NCBI RefSeq assembly: GCF_002812205.1
Contig: NZ_NPEA01000009.1
Span: 124,001-188,000 of the forward strand
Direction of reading: 5' to 3'
From: Leptospira neocaledonica
Lineage (GTDB): Bacteria; Spirochaetota; Leptospiria; Leptospirales; Leptospiraceae
Length of the DNA stretch: 64,000 nt
Shown in pieces: positions 11,335 through 21,160 of the stretch (position 1 is the stretch's first letter; every line of letters begins with the position of its first letter). The position numbers and the translations under genes are program-made. Under the pieces are notes generated by a model, which was not told the DNA's origin, searched no databases, and saw nothing but the letters and a program-made list of their open reading frames with translations.

Positions 11335-11342
11335 GAACCGTT

Positions 11343-11456
11343 ATGAAAGTAAGAACTTCCGTAAAAAAAATCTGCACTAGCTGCAAAGTTATCAGAAGAA
11401 AAGGTGTGATCAGAGTGATTTGCACCAACCCTAAACACAAGCAAAGGCAAGCATAA
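11343..11456 (+). CDS. rpmJ: 50S ribosomal protein L36 (bL36), zinc form
   Basis: 37 residues, too short for most gene callers. The translation begins [20 protein letters not shown]. It has the zinc-ribbon ligands C11, C14, C27 and H32 of the canonical C+ form (CTSC, then CTNPKH). It sits between infA and rpsM as in many bacteria, 2 bases before rpsM. Confidence 0.93.
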   Translation: MKVRTSVKKICTSCKVIRRKGVIRVICTNPKHKQRQA

Positions 11457-11458
11457 TC

Positions 11459-11836
11459 ATGGCTCGTATCGCAGGTATCGATCTTCCAAGAGAAAAAAGA
11501 ATCGTTGTTGGTCTGACGTATATTTACGGAATCGGCCGATCCACTTCTCGCAAACTTCTCGCTAAGGCGGGGGTAGACGAGGCAATCAGAGTGAAGGATC
11601 TAACCGACACTCAAGAGGCTGCTCTCAGAAAAGCGATCGAAGAAAGTATCAAGGTAGAAGGTGATCTTCGTTCCGAAAATCAACTCAATATCAAAAGATT
11701 GATGGATATCGGATGTTACAGAGGCCTGCGTCATAGAAGAGGTCTTCCTGTTCGTGGTCAAAGAACCAGAACGAATGCCCGTACTCGTAAGGGTGTTAAG
11801 AAGACCGTTGCCAATAAGAAGAAGGTGACTAAGTAA
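11459..11836 (+). CDS. rpsM: 30S ribosomal protein S13 (uS13)
   Basis: 125 residues. It begins [20 protein letters not shown], has the helix-two-turn-helix region [17 protein letters not shown], and the basic [20 protein letters not shown] near the C-terminus. uS13 forms intersubunit bridges and contacts P-site tRNA. It starts the alpha-like segment with rpsK, rpsD, rpoA and rplQ. Confidence 0.97.
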   Translation: MARIAGIDLPREKRIVVGLTYIYGIGRSTSRKLLAKAGVDEAIRVKDLTDTQEAALRKAIEESIKVEGDLRSENQLNIKRLMDIGCYRGLRHRRGLPVRGQRTRTNARTRKGVKKTVANKKKVTK

Positions 11837-11838
11837 TC

Positions 11839-12246
11839 ATGGCTGAAGATAAAAAAGGCAAAAAAGAGAAAAAGGTTAAGAAGAAGGAGAAAAAGGTCGT
11901 TCCTCGCGGAAAGGTCTATATCACCGCTTCTTTTAACAATACCATTATCACCATCACCGACTTGGCAGGAAACACTCTGGCTTGGTCAACCGCTGGTGCT
12001 ATGGGTTTCCGTGGATCCAAAAAATCTACTCCGTATGCGGCTCAGATCGCTGCGGGGAATGCAGCTGAGAAGGCGATCGATTCTACCGGTTTGGCTGAAG
12101 TAGACGTTCTGGTTTCCGGCCCAGGTATCGGACGCGAATCTGCGATCCGTTCCTTAGTAGCTCGTGGACTTTCTATTAAAATGATCAAAGACGTTACACC
12201 TTTACCGCATAACGGTTGTCGTCCCCGCAAAAGAAGAAGGGTTTAA
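11839..12246 (+). CDS. rpsK: 30S ribosomal protein S11 (uS11)
   Basis: 135 residues. The first 22 or so are almost all lysine, glutamate and glycine ([17 protein letters not shown]); then the conserved fold begins at [18 protein letters not shown]. The C-terminal [15 protein letters not shown] is diagnostic. uS11 forms part of the 30S platform at the mRNA exit. The conserved body also contains the N-G pair (HNG) near the C-terminus. Confidence 0.97.
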   Translation: MAEDKKGKKEKKVKKKEKKVVPRGKVYITASFNNTIITITDLAGNTLAWSTAGAMGFRGSKKSTPYAAQIAAGNAAEKAIDSTGLAEVDVLVSGPGIGRESAIRSLVARGLSIKMIKDVTPLPHNGCRPRKRRRV

Positions 12247-12258
12247 GGTAGGAATAAT

Positions 12259-12882
<624 letters not shown>

Positions 12883-12904
12883 TTTTATTGGGAAGGGTTT
12901 CTAA

Positions 12905-13882
<978 letters not shown>

Positions 13883-13883
13883 C

Positions 13884-14468
13884 ATGAACAAAAGAAATAA
13901 AGTAAAACATCTCAACCGCGAAAAAGGTCATAGAGACGCTTTGATCAATAACATGATCACTAGTCTTTTCAAGTACGAGAGAATTGAATCTACTCAAGCA
14001 AAATTGAAAGTGGTTCGTTCTCACGCTGAAAAGATCATCACCAGAGCGAAAAGAAATCTTGCGACTGATATCGCTCCTGCGGTTGCACTTCACAATAAAC
14101 GTGAAGTTTTAAAAAGAGTAAAGGATCGTAATATCGTTACGAAACTTTTCGAAGATATCGCAGTTCGTTATGCAAATACTAACGGCGGATACACTAGAAT
14201 TCTAAAAATGATCAACAGAGCTTCTGACAATTCCGAAGTAGGAATTTTAGAACTCACTAACAGAAAGGATCGTCCGACTCTTATCAAAGAAATCAAAGAT
14301 AAGAGAGAGGCTATTTCCGACTCTAAAAAGGAAAAAGCGGCAGCACCTGCTCCGGCTAAAAAGGAAAAAGCTCCTAAAAAAGAAGCAGCTCCTAAAGCTA
14401 AAGCAGCTAAGAAGCCTGCGGCTCCAAAAAAAGCGGTTAAAAAAGCCGCTCCTAAGAAGAAAAAATAA
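13884..14468 (+). CDS. rplQ: 50S ribosomal protein L17 (bL17) with long Ala/Lys/Pro tail
   Basis: 194 residues. The first 125 or so match bL17 (NKRNKVKHLNREKGHRDALI, then FKYERIESTQAKLKVVRSHA and RILKMINRASDNSE). The remaining 65 or so are a low-complexity basic tail of A, K and P repeats (APKKEAAPKAKAAKK) that E. coli bL17 (127 aa) lacks. bL17 lies at the tunnel exit rim. The tail is likely disordered and surface-exposed (inference). The last gene of the supercluster. Confidence 0.94.
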   Translation: MNKRNKVKHLNREKGHRDALINNMITSLFKYERIESTQAKLKVVRSHAEKIITRAKRNLATDIAPAVALHNKREVLKRVKDRNIVTKLFEDIAVRYANTNGGYTRILKMINRASDNSEVGILELTNRKDRPTLIKEIKDKREAISDSKKEKAAAPAPAKKEKAPKKEAAPKAKAAKKPAAPKKAVKKAAPKKKK

Positions 14469-14504
14469 TATATACAATCCCCGAAGAGATGGGAGATATG
14501 TGGG

Positions 14505-14541
14505 CCCCGGTGTTGGAAACAGCATCGGGGTTTTTTCTTTT
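14505..14541 (+). terminator. Intrinsic terminator of the ribosomal/rpoA supercluster
   Basis: CCCCGGTGTT (14505-14514) pairs with AGCATCGGGG (14521-14530), including two G-T pairs, around a GGAAAC loop. TTTTTTCTTTTT follows. It lies 36 bases past the rplQ stop and faces the convergent PP2C gene. Confidence 0.9.
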
Positions 14542-14611
14542 TAGAGGCAAAGGGGATAATCGTGATTTTAAAGATCTAAGTCGTGTGTTTGTTGTTTGCG
14601 TTTAAGATTTT

Positions 14612-16597
14612 TCAGAAACCTTTTGATTTCAAAAACTCGTCCAGCTTACCTACGAGTGCACTTTCTCCGTCTAATTCTTTTGCTTTTTCTAATACCGATC
14701 TTGCGTCTTTGAATTTATTCAAAAGTCTATAATTGTCTGAAAGATTTATTAGATTGGCTAAACGGTGAGGTTGAGTTTGCCTGACCTTCTCCGCTGCGTC
14801 TGCAGCACGTTGGAATTCCTTCATATGTTTATAACATAAGGATAATAAGAACCAGATATTATGGGATTCAGAATCCAAGTTCAGATATCGTTCCAACCAT
14901 TTAGATGCTTTGGAAAATTCTTTTTTATCGTAATAGATCTGGCCAATTAGTCTCGCGGATTCTTTAAAATTTGGAGCCAAGTTCCAAGATAATTCTAGAA
15001 GTTCTAGGGCGATAGGTACTTCTTTTTTCGCTAAATGTTGTTTCGCTTGGTTGTACTTTGCTACTGCATCGTTATATTTGGGATGTTCCGGATCTATCAA
15101 TTCTTTATAACCGATACGCATAAGAGAAAGGTCATCCGCAATTACCCCTACTCCGTGTAATTTGCCTGCAATCGTATCCAGATCTCCTTTGGAATCTTCT
15201 ACGATACGAACGAATAGGTGCTCGTCCTCATTCATTCTCCAGTTGATTCCATCTGCACTGATATTGATATCGTCTCTTCCGTCTGAACCTAAGAATAGAA
15301 CGTCGCCTGGTTGCAGATAAGATTCATGAATTTTAATATTCGCTCCGAACGGAGATCCTAATTTCCATGCAGAAAGTTCAGGAGCCAAGAAAGAAGATCG
15401 ATCGTCTCTGAATAACACGGGCCAAGGATGTTCGGCGTTCAGTATGAGTATTTTTCCGGTCTTATCATGAATCAATCCGAAGATTGCGGAAGCCATCATG
15501 GTCCCGTCGAATGTTCTGAATATTTCATCCAGTTCTCTATGCGTTTGTAACATCCAGGTCTGTGGGTCTGCCTCTATGACCTTTCCATGGCTCGCGGAAC
15601 GGGTGAGAATATTATTCACTGCAGTTCCGAGGACGATCGCTCCACCCGCTCCTTGGAGGGATTTTCCCATTGCATCTCCATTTAAGAAGAAGGTCCATTT
15701 TTCTCTCTCAGATCCGAACAGAAGATTTCCACTAATACAAATATCCCCGCCTAGTTCGGATTCTCTATTTTTGAAAGTGAACTTCTTCTTTTGTTCTATG
15801 TAAAAGATAGTGCTCACATCTTGGGAAGTATTCCAGTTTGTCATGAGCGGTTTACTCAAGAGAGAAGTGAGATAATAATCTCCGTCCTGCTGGACCTTCA
15901 GAGCTTGGATTTCTTCCATTCTCTTAGTGACTTCTATCGTTCTTTCGTCGACTTTTTGCTCTAATGTGTTCGCGTATTCTTCTTCTACCGCACCTATCTT
16001 GCGGAAGATCAGGATAACACTTCGGGTAATATATGATACAACCGCTAAAAATACTAACTTTAAGGATTGTTCCGATATAGATGCATATCCGGGAGAAATT
16101 ACTTTAAGTTCATCCTCAGTGAATTCAACTCCTCTGAAGATTGTATTTAGGATCACGAGCCCTTGTCCGACTACACTGAAAATTCCTGAAAGTTTTGCGA
16201 CCGTAGGTGATAATAATAATACGGAATACACGATGAAGATCATATTGATCGCGTATAAAATGATCTGGCGGATTACTCCGGAAGCCATGTTTCGATCTGT
16301 CCAGGACGCTACGAACATGACCACAGACAAAACGACTATGTCTGCGAGTACGGAAACCTTACCGACCATGGGAGGTATTTTGCCGAATTTTTTGTAGCAG
16401 TAAAAATTATAGAACGCATAGCCCAGCATGGAGCCTGTTCCCAGGAGATATGCGGCATTTTGAACCGCAGAGCTCTGGGTCCATGCAGCGGCGAGGGAAA
16501 GCAGAAATAATCCTGCTAAGCCGAATCGGATCCGATTGATTGTCAGTGGACCGGAGGCTATAATTCTCTCCGTGATGAGTTCCTTTTTTTCTTCCAT
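14612..16597 (-). CDS. Membrane-bound PP2C-type serine/threonine phosphatase with C-terminal TPRs
   Basis: 661 residues. The N-terminal 200 or so hold about six hydrophobic segments. A coiled-coil linker (about 203-235, EEEYANTLEQKVDERTIEV) leads to a SpoIIE/RsbU-type PP2C domain at about 245-500. The metal-binding aspartates are visible in ELGGDICIS, FFLNGDAMGKS, LGSDGRDDI and GVIADDLSLM. Residues 510-661 are TPR-like (YNQAKQHLAKKEVPIALELL, FSKASKWLERYLNLD). PP2C proteins of this kind usually dephosphorylate anti-sigma-factor antagonists. The partner is not visible here; the neighbours give no clue. It converges on the ribosomal cluster across the rplQ terminator. Confidence 0.85.
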   Translation of the reverse strand: MEEKKELITERIIASGPLTINRIRFGLAGLFLLSLAAAWTQSSAVQNAAYLLGTGSMLGYAFYNFYCYKKFGKIPPMVGKVSVLADIVVLSVVMFVASWTDRNMASGVIRQIILYAINMIFIVYSVLLLSPTVAKLSGIFSVVGQGLVILNTIFRGVEFTEDELKVISPGYASISEQSLKLVFLAVVSYITRSVILIFRKIGAVEEEYANTLEQKVDERTIEVTKRMEEIQALKVQQDGDYYLTSLLSKPLMTNWNTSQDVSTIFYIEQKKKFTFKNRESELGGDICISGNLLFGSEREKWTFFLNGDAMGKSLQGAGGAIVLGTAVNNILTRSASHGKVIEADPQTWMLQTHRELDEIFRTFDGTMMASAIFGLIHDKTGKILILNAEHPWPVLFRDDRSSFLAPELSAWKLGSPFGANIKIHESYLQPGDVLFLGSDGRDDINISADGINWRMNEDEHLFVRIVEDSKGDLDTIAGKLHGVGVIADDLSLMRIGYKELIDPEHPKYNDAVAKYNQAKQHLAKKEVPIALELLELSWNLAPNFKESARLIGQIYYDKKEFSKASKWLERYLNLDSESHNIWFLLSLCYKHMKEFQRAADAAEKVRQTQPHRLANLINLSDNYRLLNKFKDARSVLEKAKELDGESALVGKLDEFLKSKGF

Positions 16598-16797
16598 CCC
16601 TAATCGGCCTCTTCTGGATATCGCCTTCTAGTATTTGGATTAGTGAATATATTTTTGAACGTATCATCTACAAATTTTTTACAGAATGTAGAATACTTGT
16701 AAAAATATAATCCCGCTTCCAAATACTTAAGACGGAAAAAAATAAGAGAAAAGTAAGTGGCCTCTTTAAAAACAATCTCGCAATTTATTACTTTATT

Positions 16798-18870
16798 TTA
16801 TTGTTCGGCCGGATAACCACCATAAGTCATTTTACCAGTAAAGTAAATCGGACTCTTCTTTTCGTTTTGGATCCGAATATTCAGACCAGCTTGTATAGTC
16901 TGTAATGCTTGGATATCAAACGTAGTACCTAATCCATCTACCAAAAGTGCATAATGTATTGTTTCATTCATATCTTCATCCGGATCGGGATCATCCCAAA
17001 TCAATGCCAGATTTCCTGATCCACTTTCTCTATTTCTATCATCTGTTAAGATAGCTTCGTTCGATTCTTGTAAGAAGGTTCCTGGGATCTGCTTATTATA
17101 GATACGTTTTTCAGTGATTAGAACAATATCGTTTCTATTAAAATGAGGGGGTAAGTAAATTTCAGTAGGAGCGTCCGAATTCCTTCCTTTCCAAACTACT
17201 AAGATAAATCTTTTATCTCCGAAGTATCTTGTTCCATTCTGAACGGTTTTGATAGCAGCCCAAGCAAATATATTATTCCAAGTATCGAATCCGATCGCAT
17301 TATAATGTGAACTGATTGCTCGCCCTTGGATCTTCCTTACATAGGCTCTTTGGATCACATGATAATCCATATTGAAGTTTGTTCCGTAATTTCCGATTAC
17401 AGAGAAGTCTTCATTATTCCAAGCATCCTTGGTAGTGATCAGATTCGAACTGTTCCCGTTCATATATTCATTATGTTTATCATAATAATAATCCCAATGC
17501 CATTGTGTTCCGGATATGATAGGGTTGTAAAAGTCTGCGAATCTAGTCTTGGTCGATTGGGTCTTATCTGAAATTTCCATGGCTTGGTAGACAGCATTGA
17601 TCATTCTCGGCGTATCTTTTGCTCCAACACCTTTTAACCACATCCCGAATTCACTTAAGAAGGATGGAATATTCAAAAACCTTGCCTCTTTTCGAATCTC
17701 GTCCAAGTATTTGAAATATGTGGCATTGTCTATACCGGTCAGATCTGTTCCCATTCTTCCAGCATCATAAAAGTGAGAATTGAATGCGAATCCCTCTCCC
17801 GGCAACGTTGTCAAATGTCCTCCACCCGTTGCAGGAGCTACTACACCTACATTTGTGTTCCAAAATACCAAAGGTTCCGCGAATACTAGTTTATTCTGCC
17901 ATCCATTTTGAGTAAGAGTTTCCCTTACTTTTCTATAAAAAGGCCAAAGTTTTTGATTGTCCCATTGGGCGGGACTTAAACCTTCCATTCCTCCATCTAC
18001 AGGTTCGTTAAAAGGATCTAATCCAACTATATAGTCGAATTCTTCAGAACTTAATTTTTCTTTAATATACGCGGTTGTCTTTCCAATTTGCCAGAGATAT
18101 TCTGTCTGCACATATCTTGTTCCGGATGAAGTTGAAATGGCTGTGTTGTTCCAGAAATTACGGAAACCTTTGCGGACCGCCTCGTTTGTAAGATTGTTCT
18201 GACTCCAAGTCGCGCAGATAATCCCGCAATATTCGGAAGGATAAGAACTCCCGGAGATAATCCAAGAAGGGGCACCATTTCCGGTATGCCAGGAGTTTTT
18301 ATTAAATAAATGCCTGGAATAAAGATCCTGGTGATAATCTAACAGGATATACATCTTTTTTGAAATAGCTTTTCTCATTTGAGAAATGACAGCATCCAAA
18401 TAAGAATAATTGATCGTGTTCACAGAAGGATGAGTTCCTTCCCAAGCAATCGTGAATCGGATCATATTGGATCCGGTGGTCTTACCCAATCTATTAAACG
18501 CAATCTCCGCATCCGAATCGTTTGCAAAAGGTTTGAAACCGTGTTGAACAAGTTTTACATTTCCTGAGATATTGAACCCGCGGAAGGAAACTTCTCTCCC
18601 TAAACCATCCAAGAAAATTTTATCAGTGACTCCGTTATAAGTTTTGTCTCCAACTAAAATCTTCCTTTCCAATTCGTTGTATGTATAATCCAAGCTATGG
18701 GTATTAGAAATAGTGTGATTTGATTCCAAAATGGAATATGCAGATCCAGAATTCGGATTCGGTTGATCTCCAAGTAGGCCGATCAGTTCCGGAGATATAT
18801 TTTTTTCCGGACTGCAGGCGAAAATGCAGATAGCACCGAGGCCAATTATATATTTTTGTATTCTCTTCAT
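16798..18870 (-). CDS. Glycoside hydrolase family 5 lipoprotein, endoglycoceramidase-like
   Basis: 690 residues. It has a signal peptide with lipobox IFAC and predicted lipidated C19. A GH5 (TIM-barrel) domain spans about residues 85-420. Visible motifs are IRFTIAWEG (138-145), LLDYHQDLYSRHLF (176-189), the acid/base E289 in GLDPFNEP, and the nucleophile E407 in FLSEFG. YHQD followed by GNGAPSWI recalls endoglycoceramidases, which release the glycan from glycosphingolipids. The C-terminal region (about 530-690) is a separate beta-rich domain. The substrate is inferred from motif resemblance only; another beta-glycosidase activity is possible. It is alone, with 200 and 190 bases of non-coding DNA on either side. 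Confidence 0.75.
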   Translation of the reverse strand: MKRIQKYIIGLGAICIFACSPEKNISPELIGLLGDQPNPNSGSAYSILESNHTISNTHSLDYTYNELERKILVGDKTYNGVTDKIFLDGLGREVSFRGFNISGNVKLVQHGFKPFANDSDAEIAFNRLGKTTGSNMIRFTIAWEGTHPSVNTINYSYLDAVISQMRKAISKKMYILLDYHQDLYSRHLFNKNSWHTGNGAPSWIISGSSYPSEYCGIICATWSQNNLTNEAVRKGFRNFWNNTAISTSSGTRYVQTEYLWQIGKTTAYIKEKLSSEEFDYIVGLDPFNEPVDGGMEGLSPAQWDNQKLWPFYRKVRETLTQNGWQNKLVFAEPLVFWNTNVGVVAPATGGGHLTTLPGEGFAFNSHFYDAGRMGTDLTGIDNATYFKYLDEIRKEARFLNIPSFLSEFGMWLKGVGAKDTPRMINAVYQAMEISDKTQSTKTRFADFYNPIISGTQWHWDYYYDKHNEYMNGNSSNLITTKDAWNNEDFSVIGNYGTNFNMDYHVIQRAYVRKIQGRAISSHYNAIGFDTWNNIFAWAAIKTVQNGTRYFGDKRFILVVWKGRNSDAPTEIYLPPHFNRNDIVLITEKRIYNKQIPGTFLQESNEAILTDDRNRESGSGNLALIWDDPDPDEDMNETIHYALLVDGLGTTFDIQALQTIQAGLNIRIQNEKKSPIYFTGKMTYGGYPAEQ

Positions 18871-19060
18871 GGGCGAGCAAGATAGTTATTCTCATCCGGA
18901 GTTCCAAGTATTATTTGATAGAATGGAAATTTATGGACTTTCTATATTTTCTGTAACAAGAAATAACTGTGCTCAAATTAAGTTTTTTGAAATTGTTTTA
19001 TAATTAAAGAAGTTTATAGATACTTATATTTCACTTAATCAAAATGGAGGGAGATGGTAA

Positions 19061-19561
19061 ATGAAAATCGCGGGGATCATTCTACTGAGTGTGATCTGTT
19101 TAATAGTTTTACTTGTGCTTTCTGGATATTTACTTCCGAAGGATCATGTTGCAAGTGTGGAGAAAAATTTTTCTTCTTCTTCTGAAAGTATATACAAGAT
19201 CATTCGTAATGTTCATGAATATCAGGGTTGGAGAAGCGGTCTGAAATCTGTGGAAATTGAATCCAATATGATTTGGACAGAATCAGATTCTCATGGAAAT
19301 AATATCCGTTTTGGAATTATAGAAGAACGTTCTCCGAATTATTTAAAGACGAAAATTCTAAACGAAGACCTCCCTTTTGGTGGAGGTTGGGAATTCGAGA
19401 TTAGTCCGGATGGTTCGAATACTAAACTGAAAATTACCGAAAAAGGTTTTGTGACGAATCCTTTGTTTAGAGTACTTTCTAAATTCGTATTCGGTCATGA
19501 CGCTACTATGAAAACTTATTTGGAAGATCTAAGTAAGAGATTGGAGTCGTCTGGGAAGTGA
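19061..19561 (+). CDS. Membrane-anchored SRPBCC (START-like) protein
   Basis: 166 residues. One hydrophobic N-terminal segment (residues 3-24) acts as anchor or signal. A START/SRPBCC-like fold follows: SSESIYKIIRNVHEYQGWRS, a beta-rich middle, and a long C-terminal helix (MKTYLEDLSKRLESS). Proteins of this fold bind lipids or other hydrophobic ligands. No function can be assigned from context. The SD GGAGGGAG precedes the ATG. Confidence 0.65.
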   Translation: MKIAGIILLSVICLIVLLVLSGYLLPKDHVASVEKNFSSSSESIYKIIRNVHEYQGWRSGLKSVEIESNMIWTESDSHGNNIRFGIIEERSPNYLKTKILNEDLPFGGGWEFEISPDGSNTKLKITEKGFVTNPLFRVLSKFVFGHDATMKTYLEDLSKRLESSGK

Positions 19562-19627
19562 GACAGTCTGAGAGCGAGTGATCAGAAGAATGAAGATTGG
19601 ATTGTAAATGAATATTTTAGCCCCTCG

Positions 19628-19758
19628 CTTGTTGGAATTCCAACAAGATGAAGATGGCGAATTTTAGTTGCGGAAGATATTGTTTTGTGATAGGGGGATG
19701 GGGAGTGTAAAAATTTCCACCGCTACGCTCCGGCCCCCACCCAAAAGAGGGTGGGGCC
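19628..19758 (+). repeat. Interspersed repeat, copy A (palindrome + AT block + GC hairpin)
   Basis: Three modules in the order seen in copies B and C. First, a perfect 20-bp palindrome, CTTGTTGGAATTCCAACAAG (19628-19647). Second, an AT-rich block, GAATTTTAGTTG to GTGATAG (19659-19693), which aligns with 48630-48666. Third, a GC hairpin in which GGCCCCCACCC (19732-19742) pairs with GGGTGGGGCC (19749-19758), with one bulged C. It lies in the 260-base gap between two converging genes. The rest of that gap holds a 17-base inverted repeat, AGATCTACTGTAGATCT (19775-19791). Confidence 0.7.
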
Positions 19759-19821
19759 ATCCTCAAACAAATCCAGATCTACTGTAGATCTCTCTTAGAA
19801 CAAGAACACAAAAAAGGTTCT

Positions 19822-20478
19822 CTATCCTCGGTTTTTCTCTGCTTGTTTAGAATATTTTCTCTGATATACAAACCGGATTGCTTCTGCTTCTAACCAAGGA
19901 ACTGGTTTTCCACCGCCTAGGATTCGAGATTCTACGAAAGCCTTACTTGCTTTTTCCAAAACCATACAGACTGCATGAGCATCATCCAGACTTTTATGAG
20001 CGCATAAGGCTCCCGCATTCTGAAGATATACAGCGTTCCTTCTTCCTATAGCGGAGACAATTTTTTTCAGACCTTTATCGTCGCTTGAGTTAGGGACAAC
20101 TTTTGCATTAGGTCCCACGATTTGGGCCATATCATCCAAGTAGGGGCGAACAGTTTCTCCCGCCATAGAGCAGGTCATCACATTCTCTTGAGTGGAATGA
20201 AAGATAACGCTGAATTCGGGTCTTGCTAAATATAGAGAAAGATGTTGAACAGCTTCGTCTGGAATGTCCTTCGGAAAGGTATGATTTCCTTCCAAAGGAA
20301 TTTCAAGAAGAGCATTCTTTGTTTTTTTACCAATCGTATTTAGATCCGCTTTTTTAGGAGTGATCCAGATACTTTTTCCGATTTTCACGCTAGCACATCC
20401 GTTCTTTGCTAAGATTCCTTCCTTTACTAATTGAGGCAGAAATTTTTGAAGATCTATCGGGCTATCCGGAGCTTTCAT
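19822..20478 (-). CDS. Class II aldolase/adducin-like protein lacking zinc ligands
   Basis: 218 residues from the ATG at 20478. The frame stays open upstream to 20646, but that part lies inside the preceding gene; the ATG at 20478 overlaps its TGA (ATGA) and gives a protein of the same length (218) as its neighbour. The fold is that of class II aldolases. Aligned with the neighbour at position 97, H94 is kept but H96 is T96 and the NHG histidine (159) is A155 (LQNAGALC); E75 is kept. Two of three Zn ligands are therefore missing. It is probably a paralogue that is non-catalytic or acts as a partner subunit (inference). Confidence 0.75.
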   Translation of the reverse strand: MKAPDSPIDLQKFLPQLVKEGILAKNGCASVKIGKSIWITPKKADLNTIGKKTKNALLEIPLEGNHTFPKDIPDEAVQHLSLYLARPEFSVIFHSTQENVMTCSMAGETVRPYLDDMAQIVGPNAKVVPNSSDDKGLKKIVSAIGRRNAVYLQNAGALCAHKSLDDAHAVCMVLEKASKAFVESRILGGGKPVPWLEAEAIRFVYQRKYSKQAEKNRG

Positions 20479-21131
20479 GCTGTTTTCACCAGTCCATAAT
20501 TTTTGAGATACCAAGAGCGGATGGAATCTCTGTCTCCTTTTTTGTAACCGGAAACTTTTAAGAATTCTTTCTCGATGAATAGTTGGCAGACTCTTTCTAA
20601 TTCGAGCGCAACTTGAAATGCGTCTTCCATATCTTTTCCTACACAAAGTGTTCCGTGGTTTGCGAGAAGTACAGCTTTACTTCCTGATTTATCCAAAGCA
20701 TGGATTGCCATACGGATCAATTTTTTGGTTCCTGGAAGAGAATAGTCGGTACATAGCACCGGTCCTCCGATGATCTTTTTCATCTGCGGATTTAGAACTG
20801 GAACATCCTTTCTCGCGGCTGCTACCACTGCGGCTTGTAATTGGTGAGTATGGATTACTGCACCGATATTTGGGCGAAGTTTATAAGCGGCGGAGTGAAG
20901 TCCTTTCTCATAAGAAGGTTTGATCTTTCCGATATGAGTTAAATCATCAATGTTCACTTGTACGATCTCTTCCGGAGTTAGATCATCATAAGTCCTACCA
21001 GTCGGAGTGATCGCGAAATAATTTTCATCGATACGTTGGCTGATATTTCCCCAAGTCCTTGCGATTAGACCCGACTTAAGAAGTCGGATTCCAGCATCTC
21101 GAACGGTTTTTTGGGCTTTATTTATTTCCAT
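20475..21131 (-). CDS. Class II aldolase/adducin family protein
   Basis: 218 residues. It matches the fuculose-phosphate-type aldolase fold: an N-terminal SGLIARTWGNISQRID, catalytic-type E75 in PSYEKGLH, zinc histidines H94 and H96 in AVIHTHQL, and H159 in ANHGTLC. These enzymes cleave or form C-C bonds next to a phosphorylated or free hydroxy-ketone. The substrate is unknown. It is the middle gene of a minus-strand set, 29 bases after the HemL-like aminotransferase and overlapping the next gene by 4 bases. Confidence 0.85.
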   Translation of the reverse strand: MEINKAQKTVRDAGIRLLKSGLIARTWGNISQRIDENYFAITPTGRTYDDLTPEEIVQVNIDDLTHIGKIKPSYEKGLHSAAYKLRPNIGAVIHTHQLQAAVVAAARKDVPVLNPQMKKIIGGPVLCTDYSLPGTKKLIRMAIHALDKSGSKAVLLANHGTLCVGKDMEDAFQVALELERVCQLFIEKEFLKVSGYKKGDRDSIRSWYLKNYGLVKTA

Positions 21132-21160
21132 ATTCTTCTCCTATTCGGCGGACCTAAAGT

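Noticed and set aside
11115..11342. Search for a map (methionine aminopeptidase) gene between adk and infA
   Set aside because: Only 1 base separates the two genes, so map is not in the cluster here.
20475..20646. Possible frameshift joining the two aldolase-like frames
   Set aside because: Each frame has its own full-length domain of 218 residues, and the ATGA overlap at 20475-20478 explains the junction.
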